Shown here piece by piece: positions 21,640-31,724 of a stretch of DNA of 64,000 bases; the first letter of the stretch is position 1; every line of letters starts with the position of its first letter. The stretch comes from Nemertoderma westbladi (Eukaryota; Xenacoelomorpha; Nemertodermatida; Nemertodermatidae): the NCBI GenBank assembly GCA_032718475.1, contig JAUCBJ010003564.1:90611-154610 (forward strand). Reading direction: 5' to 3'. The position numbers and the translations under genes were made by a program. Below the pieces are notes generated by a model. That model had not been told where the DNA came from and made no database searches. It was given only the letters and a program-made list of their open reading frames with translations.

Positions 21640-22262
21640 GCAGAGCATACAGGGATGAATGTGGGGGTGATGGGAAGGAACCGTGAGCATATAGGGGTGA
21701 ATGGGGGGGGTGATGGGAAGGAACCGTGAGCATATAGGGATGAATGTGGGGGTGATGGGAAGGAACCGTGAGCATATAGGGGTGAATGTGGGGGTGATGG
21801 GAAGGAACCGTGAGCATATAGGGGTGAATGGGGGGGTGATGGGAAGGAACCGTGAGCATATAGGGGTGAATGGGGGGGGGGGGTGATGGGAAGGAACCGT
21901 GAGCATATAGGGGTGAATGTGGGGGTGATGGGAAGGAACCGTGAGCATATAGGGATGAATGTGGGGGTGATGGGAAGGAACCGTGAGCATATAGGGGTGA
22001 ATGTGGGGGTGATGGGAAGGAACCGTGAGCATATAGGGGTGAATGGGGGGGGGTGATGGGAAGGAACCGTGAGCATATAAGGATGAATGGGGGGGGGGGT
22101 GATGGGAAGGAACCGTGAGCATATAGGGGTGAATGGGGGGGGGGGGTGATGGGAAGGAACCGTGAGCATATAGGGATGAATGGGGGGGGGGGGGTGATGG
22201 GAAGGAACCGTGAGCATATAGGGGTGAATGGGGGGGGGGGGGTGATGGGAAGGAACCGTGAG
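21640..22262. repeat. 41-49 bp minisatellite with variable G run, 14 units
   Basis: The constant part is AAGGAACCGTGAGCATATAG plus GGTGAATG or GATGAATG. Units with an interrupting T (TGTGGGGG) keep five Gs. Units without it have runs of 7 to 13 Gs, longest at the high-coordinate end. Overlapping minus-strand frames rich in Pro and His are artefacts. Confidence 0.96.
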
Positions 22263-22397
22263 CATTATACAGATATAGGGATGAATGTGGAGTTGATTGG
22301 GAATGTAAATTATCTACAAATGAAACAGAATAAAATAGCGGATGTGTATTTTATTCATTATCAGGAAGAATATTGAATGATGGCAGTGATGTTGTGA

Positions 22398-22685
22398 CGA
22401 AGGGCCTAATAGCGCAGGAGTTAACGCCGCAGGTCCTAACTGCCCAGGTCCTAACAGCTAAAAGATTTAATAATGAAGAAGGAGCGAGGGGGGCACTATT
22501 GGCGCAATAAAAAAAGAACCCCCCCCCCCCCCCCCCCCCCCCCCCAAGAGGAAATCGATGCAATTAACAGCTGATGCAAATATGATACTGTAAACTGTTC
22601 TGCTGGCTCGTTTATTGTTTTGATGAGATTAACATGCCAATGTAATCTGCTCCTTTTCCTTTCCCTTAATAGATCATTAATGTTG
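22398..22685 (-). mobile_element. Diverged core-bearing element with poly-C tract, truncated
   Basis: In minus sense it has AAAGGAGCAGATTACATTGG, CAAAACAATAAACGAGCC and ATCAGCTGTTAATTGCATCG, matching the core and right half of the poly-G element at 31396-31644. A C run of about 27 lies at 22519-22545. Outside that run are tandem GTCCTAAC/GCGCAGG-type units (22398-22458) that would form one arm; the opposite arm is not seen. Confidence 0.55.
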
Positions 22686-22689
22686 TTTA

Positions 22690-24520
22690 TATTAATGAAT
22701 ATTAATAATAATGTTGGAATGGAACTTGCGTCAATATATTAGTTACGATAGTGACTGATTTGATATAATATTATATTAAAACGTTTAATATTTCCTGAAT
22801 AAAGGCTGATCATAATCTAACTGCGCAATGCTCTAAGATAGATAATAATTATGGTCGCGATGTTCAAAAGCAGAGAATGTAATTATTCCGTATTGAAAAC
22901 TTGAGAGATCAATAATCGTCAACAATGTCATGTTTCCTTCCTAAGGGCAGGATTCTAGTGGAGAGAGAGGCAGAATAATTGAGGTAGAACCCGAATTTAC
23001 CTTTCATTGATTTCTAGTGTTGCCACAATGGTTTATTAATAGGCCAACCTAGTGGTTGAGTAATCATTGAATTAACCTGAGTACCCTCATTGCGAAATGG
23101 AAAATCAATGGGTTTATATTGCTTTTCACAGAGTCACGACTTGGTTACCAAGGTTACGTTTCGGGAAAGCGTCTTGTTTTATTAAAATCCAAAAGTCCTA
23201 ATGGTTTTTTTTACCTAAGGACGTGGTTTGGGTGCGAAATGTCGAATTTTCAACTAATTTCGTAGTCAGAGTGAATTCTCATCCGTAAGTAATCCATTAA
23301 ATCCTCTCCGCAAACAACAAGAGTAATTATTTAAGCTACTACGGAGGCTGTCCATCATTTTTTCTTTGGATAAAATCAATCGAAGTATCTAAGAATGCCA
23401 ATTAGCATGTCACCATAACGTGAAATGGAAATTTTATTTCTATAAATATTGGCCATATACTTGTAACAATATATGTAAATTAGTTTCTTGAATTAATTCT
23501 AAAATATTTCTCCATCAAAATATGAAATAAATTATCAGACACAGGGGAAATCACCGAGAGATGGTAGAGATGCCCACGAACAGTACTGGGCTTATGCCCG
23601 CGGGTATTAATATATCCCTCATTCATTAAACACCGCGAAGAGTGCGGATGAAGGCCACCTGCGGACTCGGTTTCCGGGAGTAAATCCGGCACCAATATAT
23701 CCTCGGCCTCGCTCAACACCCTGAATGGTGCGAATAATAAAGTATATTTGCCGATATCAATCCACAAGGTAGATAACAAAAACATTGGATCAATTTCGCA
23801 GCTACTATGCGCATATGGAACAAATAGGGAAATACGACGATGCAACCCTATACTCGGTACCGGTACCCTACCGCTGACTACTGTTAATTAAATCCCCCAA
23901 CACGCCTTCTACTTCACGGCAGCTGTTCCGCCACCTGAATCCTGACCCTGGGGAACCATAGGCTGTCTTTCATCATAGCTAACATATTCTTCATAACCAA
24001 CACGTCTGCAAAAATTATATGTTACCATACCACCACTGTAGTTACAGAAACTCCAAAAATGTACTCATTAGTGCGCATAATATATTGGTTGGGGTTCACA
24101 CCTGGTTGACCGCCAACTCCTATAGCTATACTACAGTAGGCCTACCTGGGTTCCAACCAAGGTCATTGTTGAGTTTGGGATACTACTCGCTTCTCGCGAG
24201 TACTACGCCGCACTACGGGCTACTACTAGGAATAGCGGAGCCAATCAAACATATCGATCTACCATAATTAAAAAATGAAAACAATTCATAAACCCACGAA
24301 CTTTTAAAATTAAATGCCAAAATCTAAAAATTATTATGGCCATACTATATCATTAACAATTAAATTAATACAAATATGGAATGAATTACCACGGTCAGTA
24401 ACTTCCCAACCCCAAACCAAAAGTACCACCGCGATGACCTACAGTAACATAGAACCCAAAAATAAAAGTATTACATATTTATTTTTATTTTTATTGTTTT
24501 ACGTAAATTGTGTTCTTTTA
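22690..24520. other. Channel intron 2 sequence, nothing recognised
   Basis: No supported coding exon, repeat array or RNA gene. A 121-codon minus frame at 23480-23845 has no recognisable domain or splice context. A weak LINE-tail-like string (IQIWNELPRSVTS) near 24370-24410 is too short to call. Confidence 0.45.
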
Positions 24521-24530
24521 GTTATTACTG

Positions 24531-24808
24531 CGCCCATGTGAAGAATACCAGGATTTCACTTTTCGGTCGACTTTTTATTGGAATTTTATATATGAAGATT
24601 TTTTATTTTTTTTTATTTATCTTTATTACGTGTTTTATAGCGCTTATTTCTGTCTTATAACCTGTACATATACTAATTCGTTTATTGTTTTGGTTAGATT
24701 CAGCCCTTCTGTAACCTGTGGTTTTGGTGAAAACCTGGTATTCTTCACATGGGGGTTACTGCAAAGTGAAATATAACGGCAGAAAGTCTGGTATTATTCA
24801 CATGGGCC
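24531..24808. mobile_element. Foldback element, CCCATGTGAAGAATACC arms, copy 1
   Basis: The inverted ends CGCCCATGTGAAGAATACC and GGTATTATTCACATGGGCC enclose the shared core in minus sense (24679-24720: GTTTATTGTTTTGGTTAGAT, TCTGTAACCTG). The right arm holds two copies of the arm motif. An 8-bp TATTACTG flanks both sides (24523-24530 and 24809-24816). A close second copy lies at 49981-50257. Confidence 0.8.
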
Positions 24809-25138
24809 TATTACTGTATTATTTCTAATTTGTGCAATATCTATGATTTTAGGAATTCATTAGGGGTTAGTGTATGTTTAGGTAGATATGTAATGTAGAA
24901 CCAAAAATTAAATGTCTGACCGTGCAGTCTGACGTGTATTACTGTATTCTATATTACCAGTTACCATGTGTAACTGAATGGTGTCTGTGAAATTAACTAA
25001 TTACACGTTAATTACCTAATTACACGATGCAGTTTGAATATGAAAATAAAATAATAAAAAATAATGATTGCAGTGGACCTCATTAATTTTTAGTAATAAA
25101 TTTTAATCAGAATTTTTAATGAGCCTAATAAAATCTAT

Positions 25139-25612
25139 GTGGGGCGAGGCGAGCCACGAAAATAAGCGAGCTTAGCATACGGGTCCAACTAACTAAATCA
25201 TTGTGTCTGTAGATCTGTCGTTTTGTAAATTCGTGTTTTTAAACGTTAAACTCAGCTAATCCTCGATGAAATCTAACCAAACTTGGTACACATTTTGTTT
25301 GGAAAAAGTTATAAATTTTCCAAATAGAATTTGCGTGGGGCCTTCAGGACGACCGCAACGAGGCTAATGAAGGAGTCTAGAATTGTAAAACTAGAAATGT
25401 CATACTTAACTTAAATAGCCCTATAGTTAGTTGGTTTACAAATGACAGTTAAAGCGTGTAAGGGCAAACTGAAATAGACCTGTTTATTACAACCAGTTTA
25501 ACGCAAACTGAAAGCATCGCTCATTGATATTTTGGGAATGACGGTTTTCGTATATCTAATAGAGATTAGTACACTTTCTTATATAGGCTCTTCTGCTTTG
25601 CGAAGGCCCCAC
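25139..25612 (+). mobile_element. GTGGGGC terminal-repeat element, single-unit copy
   Basis: The ends are GTGGGGCGAGGCGAGCCACG and CTTTGCGAAGGCCCCAC. It has one interior unit containing CCAAACTTGGTACACA and AGGACGACCGCAACGAGG. The last 230 bases are nearly identical to 37768-37996. Non-coding, in intron 2. Confidence 0.8.
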
Positions 25613-26185
25613 AACGTGCAATGATATAAGTAAAACATAAACAACACAAGGGAGTTGCCGTAATGCGACAGCAGCTCCATCTGTATCGCGACTTTTTCGA
25701 GTACCCGAGCCGAACCGTCACTGCCCAAGTAGACCCCCTGTAATTGGTCATGTCTCATCTCATCCGAAATTAAAACTGTGCAGTAGTAATACTAACTCTA
25801 AATTTGTCACATTATGCCTTGGGGTTAGGGTTACCGTACTGTTTTATTTATGGTTGGGGTGAGGCGCCGCTACTAAAACATGCGCATACATACTATTCCG
25901 GTGCTTTACGATCCGTGCATTTACAGTTATATGTAGAAGCACAAAGTCTGAGTAGTTTTTCTGCCAGTTTTATGAACTTTTCAGTAACTTTTTATAGTGA
26001 TCGTAAAAACTTGATTATGCTCCATGGTGGCGGACTATAAGGACTAAGGAAATCCAGTAAGGCAGGTCAGGCTGCCAGATAAAGCAATAATGCATCATCG
26101 GGTGTGTGTTCACTGGAGAGTAGGCGTAAGACAAGTAAGCCTTATAATATAGTACTACTACTATCGGCATGCTGCATTGAAGCTG

Positions 26186-26763
26186 CATTATTTAGAATGC
26201 TGTGCCGGCTTGTCGACAAAATTGCGCTGCCACAACTCCCTATCACCCATGACATTTGCGAGATCATCCGCATCTTCAAGGCCAGTGTCATTTAAGATGC
26301 ATCTCAAGAAAGTCATGGGCTGTCCACCATGCTTATTCGCTCCATGAGGGCGCCAAAGCACAAGATTATGCACTGGCTGGTCCTCATGGCGAAAGCAATC
26401 TCCTGCAAAGCGGAGGCGGTTTCGTTCAAGTGTCAAGCTAGCAAGCTAGGGAAGACTAATGAAACACCGTGAATACACTAATGAATACACAATGTTTTAT
26501 AGTCTGATTGGAGATGTGTTCATTGTAACAATGAACCCGGCGCAGCATTCTTGTAAAAGTGCCATCAAGAGATTTATAATTTATTATTGGTGTTATGGGT
26601 GAATGAGTGGTTTCATATGAGCGGAGGTCACCAGTTCGATCCCACCTGGGCGTCATTGCCGACTTTGCAAAAACTGTGCCCAACAAAAAGTTATAAATCA
26701 AGAGATTTGGTATCCTCTGCAGTTAGAGCCCAGCCTGGACATAGACTTCCATAACAGTAGGTA
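26186..26763 (-). pseudogene. LINE RT C-terminal fragment, split by a SINE
   Basis: On the minus strand the fragment reads GCTGGGCTCTAACTGC (WALTAED), KSLDGTFTRMLRRVHC, NEHISNQT, then NRLRFAGDCFRHEDQPVHNL, VLWRPHG and a tail with LEDADDLANVMGDRELW. It is the same family as 28085-28845. It is frameshifted and interrupted between 26576 and 26696 by a SINE that duplicated ATCAAGAGATTT. It is anchored in intron 2, same strand as the channel. Confidence 0.85.
26576..26696 (+). mobile_element. tRNA-derived SINE inserted in the LINE
   Basis: A 121-bp insert with a B-box-like stretch CCAGTTCGATCCCACC and a body ending TGTGCCCAACAAAAAGTTAT. It is flanked by 12-bp direct repeats ATCAAGAGATTT at 26564-26575 and 26697-26708, which restore the LINE reading frame when collapsed. 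A related, better preserved head is at 63410-63480. Confidence 0.8.
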
Positions 26764-26862
26764 TAAGACAATAGGAATATAGACATATTACTGTATTACA
26801 AAACAGGTCTGAAATAATTAATTAAGATTGTTGTTTAATTAGAGAATATTTTGTTCACTCAC

Positions 26863-27096
26863 TGTTTTTTCGTCGCAAGACAACCTCCAATTGATCGCAA
26901 ACTTCATCTTCGAAGGCCCGCCGAATGCGCTCCACGTGTTCCGATGAGACCGAACGATCGTCCGCCATAAAGGACAGACCTCCCGCTTTCAGCATTATCT
27001 CAGCTCTGTGGTAACCAGTAATCGTACAGAAGGATTCGTTGCAATAAACTATAGGATGGTCTACTATCCGTGCGCTGGCAAGTAGGAAACTGCTAT
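26863..27096 (-). CDS. eag: EAG potassium channel exon 2: PAS domain
   Basis: The acceptor TTTTTTGTCACACAG precedes 27096 and the donor GTGAGT follows 26863 (minus sense). It is 234 bases, phase 1 on both sides. It reads SSFLLASARIVDHPIVYCN, ESFCTITGYHRAEIMLKAGG, then FMADDRSVSSEHVERI and LEVVLRRKN. The NA(R/Q)IVD.PIVY.N..FC..(S/T)GY.RAE(I/V)M signature is diagnostic of KCNH PAS domains and closest to EAG. The usual Cys-rich SSTC/KSCR position is replaced by KAGG, a lineage difference. This domain normally docks on the C-terminal cyclic-nucleotide-binding homology domain to tune gating. Confidence 0.95.
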
Positions 27097-27144
27097 CTGT
27101 GTGACAAAAAATTAAAATAATGTAACGAAGACAAGTGAATAAGA

Positions 27145-27215
27145 GGGGGGGGGGGGGGGGGGGGTTGATAGCATGACCCACATACCATCTTGGCGAATTA
27201 ATATCGCGCTCAATG
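27145..27215. mobile_element. Poly-G tract plus fragment of the poly-G element
   Basis: A run of about 20 Gs, then CATCTTGGCGAATTAATATC and GCTCAATGTTA, matching the left part of the element at 31396-31644. The rest is missing. It lies about 50 bases upstream of channel exon 2, inside intron 1. Confidence 0.6.
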
Positions 27216-27419
27216 TTATATTATGGATTCAAATCCACAGAAAAAGTTTCACTGAGGAATTCTAGGAATCCTTTATTCTTACGAGGAAATACTCAACTCC
27301 TCCTATCTCCCTACCTACCTCCTATATTGGAAATACCCCCCAATAATATTTATGTTAGGATTAATGTGCAGCGTTACCTAAACAAGCGAGAGTGAAGTAA
27401 ATATATAACGGCGCCGACG

Positions 27420-27450
27420 ACGGCCTTCTAGAATGTGTTAGAAGGCCGTG
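27420..27450. repeat. Small perfect hairpin
   Basis: CGGCCTTCTA and TAGAAGGCCG pair over 10 bases with an 8-base loop. It is immediately outside the long-inverted-repeat element at 27466. Significance unknown. Confidence 0.5.
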
Positions 27451-27465
27451 ATTAATATATTAATA

Positions 27466-28062
27466 ACGAACGTATGGCGGAACAGAAGGGCCAATTAGAT
27501 TATTTTTTATTTTTGACAGACAAATTGGTTTATTTATTTTTTTTAACTGAAAAAATAAACAAAAACAAAATTTTAGATAAGAATTGGTTTAATTCGATTA
27601 ATATTTTTATAACCAGAATAAATAAACCAAAAACCAATTCATAGTAGTCGCTATTTTGATTAGACAGGATATTGAGTGCTTCTCTGGTATAGTACAATAT
27701 GTCTGATCATGATCAAGTGGATATTACACCTGATGAACTTATTATTTATTATTTTAAATTGCGGATTTCTGCAAGGGAAACCAAGTAATATTATCTCAAA
27801 GGTGAAACGATACCGTCAAAAACTACAGTTAAAGTCAAGAAATTTCGAAAAGTAGACAGTCAGATTGGTGACATTTTTAGTTGCAATAATAATGGAGCTC
27901 CAGGATGGTGCGATGAATTGAATGAAATGAATAAACTAATTAAACAAATTCTTATCTAAAATTTTGGTTTTTGTTTATTTTTTTCAGGTTAAAAAAATAA
28001 ACCAATTTGTTAGTCAAAAATAAAAAATAATCAAATTGGCCCTTCTGGTCCACCATACGAAC
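27466..28062. mobile_element. Non-autonomous DNA element with about 115-bp inverted repeats
   Basis: The left side (CAGAAGGGCCAATTAGATTA onward) and the right side (ending GGCCCTTCTGGTCC) are inverted copies over about 115 bases, including CAAATTGGTTTATTTATTT and TTTTAGATAAGAATTGGTTT. The pairing weakens outward to a GAACGTATGG/CCATACGAAC pair. The middle (about 27695-27935) has a short broken open stretch from an ATG at 27700 with no recognised domain. Confidence 0.75.
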
Positions 28063-28084
28063 GTGTTGTAGTGTTATGATGATG

Positions 28085-28845
28085 ATGGGGTGATGATAAC
28101 TCCACCTACTGGCTCCAGAAGTCGAGGAAATCCTGCCAAGTACCTAACTGATCTAGACTTTGCTGATGACTTAGGAGTACTCTCAGAATCATTAGAGGGA
28201 GCCCAACGGCTCCTCAGCTCATTAGAACATGCTGCTTCTAGTGTTGGTCTTTTTATTAACTCCAGAAAGACCAAAATTTTGACAGTTAACTTTGAAAGTT
28301 CTCAGCAAGTCTCTGATCGGATGAGCATAAGCTCAAAGGATGATATGCTTGAGCATGTGGACGACTTCTGTTACCTGGGATCATGGATCCGGAAGTCAGG
28401 TGAAGACCTTCGAATACGTAAGGGAAAGGCATGGGCCGCCTTGAATACGCTTTCCAGGATTTGGAAGTCACCGAGAATTAATCGGAAACTTAAGGCCCGA
28501 TTATTTAGAGCAGCAGTAGTTCCAGTACTCCTCTATGGGACTCCATGCTGGGCTCTAACTGCTGAGGACACCAAATCTCTGGATGGCACATTCACAAGAA
28601 TGCTACGCCGGGTTCATTGTGTCAAGTACAATGCACACATCTCCAACCAGACACTATATAACATTGGAGGTGTCTCATTGGTTCCCCCAAGCTTGACACT
28701 AGAACAAAATCGCCTCCGCTTCGCAGGACATTGCTTTCGCCGTGAGGACCAGCCAGTGCATAATCTTGTACTTTGGCAGCCTCATGTAGTGATTAAGCAT
28801 GGTGGACAACCCATGACTTTCTCGAGACGCTGCAATGCAGCATGA
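28085..28845 (+). pseudogene. LINE reverse transcriptase, C-terminal half
   Basis: An open frame of about 250 codons starting within the RT palm: YLTDLDFADDLGVLSESL contains the catalytic ADD. It continues through VGLFINSRKTKI, FCYLGSWIRKSGED, RLFRAAVVPVLLYGTPCWAL and SLDGTFTRMLRRVHC to NRLRFAGHCFRREDQPVHNL. It stops early relative to relatives, so the restriction-like or RNA-binding tail is missing. No endonuclease or N-terminal RT is present: 5'-truncated. The family matches fragments at 26186, 48000 and 62825. The exact clade is not certain. Opposite strand to the channel, in intron 1. Confidence 0.88.
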
Positions 28846-28899
28846 CGATACTAGTAGTAGTATACTCGGGTGGAGTACAGTATATCTCCACGTATAATA

Positions 28900-30020
28900 G
28901 TAATAATACTTCTGATCGCAGAAAAATAACAACTGTACCGGTATGTATTCAGTGTGCAGTCCTCGTGAGTCAGCAGTCTGACTGGTAGCCGAAAACTATC
29001 AGTTTCCCTTCTTCAGGTTCGATGACCTTTGTATATCCTCTACAGAGCTACAGTGTATTAATTACAGTATAAAATGGGTGTTTGTACCTCTATATGAAGC
29101 AATGGAGAGATGTGAAAAGAACGAATAATGTAGGGAAGGTGCATATCACCAAATTACATTATAAATAAGGTATTTAGTAATATATGTGTGTAAAATATAT
29201 TTCATTAGCTTTGATGCTAGTGGAATTCCGCGCGAAGAACAATCAATCATTATATAAAAATAAATCAATAATAGGCGTGGTTTCGGGAAAATAACATCAA
29301 AAAATTCAAAGCGGCGCCGCACTACTGTAAGTGCAAGGTACCAAATGTAATGAATCATTTAAGAGATAAAAATAGATTGGGATTTTTTAAGCGGAAATGA
29401 AATTCGATTTTTGGGTGTTGGTTTTTCTGAGAACGCTGCGTGCAGAAACCATGTAAACTAAGTGCGTTCGTTCAATAACTGCTGTACTTACTGGATGTAC
29501 TGTATGTCCTGACCTTTTAAATGATGGAAACTGTGCCGTATATATATTATTTAATTATCCGTGACCGTATTATGGAGTTTATTATTCTCCAAACATACTG
29601 TACCCGAAACCCGAATATCCATAGCTGTATTAGTCTATGTACATGTACAATGTGCATCCACTCATACAGCTATGGATATTCGGGCCCACCTTTACTCCAA
29701 TAAATTGCACCAAAACAGCTCGTATAGTTACTTCGGTTCCCATCGGACACTTTCCCAGTCAATTAGCGCAATATGAAGGATGAAAGATAAATGAAGGGTG
29801 TTGGAGAGTGGAGATTAGGGAAATATTCCTTATAAAGTGCCTTTGTCGTCACGGCAGTTAGAGAGTGACAATGTATGCAGATTACAGTGATACGGAGAAA
29901 TCGACCAACTACACAACCGTCACAACACTTCAACAAGTACATATTAATCCATTAACAACTCATATGTCGCTCACAAGAGATTTAGTTGAATAGTGAGTCA
30001 TACATTATGAGTTGACATTG
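28900..30020. other. Channel intron 1 sequence with a 21-bp hairpin
   Basis: No genes. The hairpin at 29610-29684 has perfect 21-base arms (CCGAATATCCATAGC and GCTATGGATATTCGG cores) and a 33-base loop containing TGTACATGTACA. Confidence 0.6.
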
Positions 30021-30027
30021 AGATTGT

Positions 30028-30126
30028 GGGGAGGGGGGGGGGGGGGGGGGTGGTTGGCGGTGGTGGTGGGAGGGGAGCGGAGGGCACCACACCATACCAC
30101 ACCCCAGCCCCCCCCCCCCCTCCCCT
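30028..30126. repeat. Small poly-G/poly-C foldback
   Basis: The left side is GGGGAGGGGGGGG and onward to GGTGG; the right side is CCACACCCCAGCCCCCC and onward to CTCCCC. The two can pair as a hairpin of about 100 bases. The loop is GT/GC-rich. Confidence 0.7.
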
Positions 30127-30320
30127 TGTTGAAATTGAATACTTACCGGAAGTGAATGCTTACCGGAAGTGTGCCGTACAAGTTATAGATTCGCGCCGTA
30201 CCCCGTACGTGATTAACAGGATACATAAATATAATAACAAACAAACTGTACAAGAAAGCTTATACTACAGGAATTAAGATAAATACTGATTTAGGATACA
30301 GATGGACCGGTACGTACGCT

Positions 30321-30398
30321 GGAAATTATATGATACAAGGTGGATGAACCAGGACAAGGAAGGTTTCATCCTCCCTATGTATCAATCATATAATTTCC
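30321..30398. repeat. Imperfect hairpin with 14-bp perfect ends
   Basis: GGAAATTATATGAT and ATCATATAATTTCC pair perfectly; GGATGAA and TTCATCC pair nearer the loop after a 4-base bulge. The total is about 78 bases, in precursor-hairpin size range. Confidence 0.6.
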
Positions 30399-30499
30399 GC
30401 TTTTTATAATGTACTGTAATGAATTGTCATTCATTGTACTGTATTACCGTAGTATTTCTACCTGAGTAAATATTTGTACCTTTGGTGAATCTACTACTA

Positions 30500-30720
30500 C
30501 TAGGTCGAGCGAACTCGGACAGTGGAAATGAGATCCTTCCAGGCTTCCCGATTCTCCATAGTTGTCGCAATTTCGTTTCTCCCAAGTTCAGTATCCCTTT
30601 CAAGTTGATCTATATATGTTATGGCCGGTCGTCCACGACTACGCTTTCCATGAGTTGGTTGACAGAAAAGTAGATCTGGTATGACCTCGTCTTTACTCGT
30701 CTTTGCAGTGCCCACTGACT
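30500..30720 (-). pseudogene. LINE C-terminal tail fragment
   Basis: The minus strand reads THGKRSRGRPAITYIDQLER, then DTELGRNEIATTMENREAWK. This is the tail that follows the RFAGHC box in LINEs of the kind at 28085. It belongs to a different subfamily from the 26186 copy, whose tail differs. No RT palm is attached. Confidence 0.7.
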
Positions 30721-31395
30721 GCGTTCACGGAGGGTGGTTGATACTACTCTACTGATTCTACTAGAGTCTCTACTACCATTAATCATACTAATTATCAGCC
30801 GCTTATCTCTCTACCCTCGACAGAGACTTTTCTCTACAATAGGACCCCTGATCTAGAGCCGTTAAGCGACGACACAACGTAAGTGAGACCGGTCACAAGC
30901 CGAGAATAATTTTACATAATTTATTGTGGAATCTATGCTGTTTTACAACAGATTATCTCCGCTTCCTGTATGGATGGATTGAAACTACCTAAATGACATT
31001 AAGGGGGGTAGGTATACCCCACCCCATTCAACTCGAAACGAACCGCAGTAATGAAAATAGTAGTATGTTTAATCCACGCAGGAAGAAATTAACTGAATTT
31101 CCTTTCAATACACAACTAAATGCCGGGTAGAGTTTGATTTAATTAATCCATCTTATAAACCATACACTGTGTACGCAGGTACACAGCCACCCTCAACCCG
31201 CACCAGACACTGTGTACGCAGGGACACAGCCACCCTCAACCCGCACCAGACGCTGTGAATAGGTTTAAATGAGAGACCCTGCTGCCGTTACCGCGCTTGA
31301 CTGACCGCAAATATTCTGCACCCTATTTAAATTTAATGATTAATCAATTTTCGTAGAAGTCAAATAAATAAGTTTACCTGATTCAGTCTGAGACA

Positions 31396-31644
31396 GGGGG
31401 GAGGGACTGGACGCAAATCCCATCTTGGCGAATTAATGTCCCGCCTCAATGTTAAATTCTCAATTTAGGGAAAGGAGCAGGTTGCAGTGGCACGTTATTT
31501 TAACCAAAACAGTAAACTAAGCACAATAGAACAGGTTACAGTTTTAATTTTGAGAATAATCAGCTGTTATTTGCGTCGAAGTACCCCTGGAGGGGGATGA
31601 ATTTTTATTGCGTCCAGTCCCCCCCCCCCCCCCCCCCCCCCCCC
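31396..31644 (+). mobile_element. Poly-G/poly-C capped MITE-like element, copy 1
   Basis: It starts with GGGGGGAGGGACTGGACGC and ends GCGTCCAGTCC followed by a C run of about 26. The terminal inverted repeat is therefore a homopolymer plus GGACTGGACGCAA. It contains the shared core in plus sense (AAAGGAGCAGGTTGCAGTGG at about 31472-31491, AACCAAAACAGTAAAC) and the right-half marker ATCAGCTGTTATTTGCGTCG. Copy 2 is at 52781-53051, with partial copies at 40640 and 27145. Non-coding. Confidence 0.85.
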
Positions 31645-31724
31645 AGTGTGTTCTGTGGTTCATTTTAATATTATATTCGCCCCCCAATTATATGTCAGAT
31701 TGAAGTGGAAGAAACATTAAGATT

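Noticed and set aside
23480-23845. A 121-codon minus-strand frame
   Set aside because: No recognisable motif, and AT-rich intron context.
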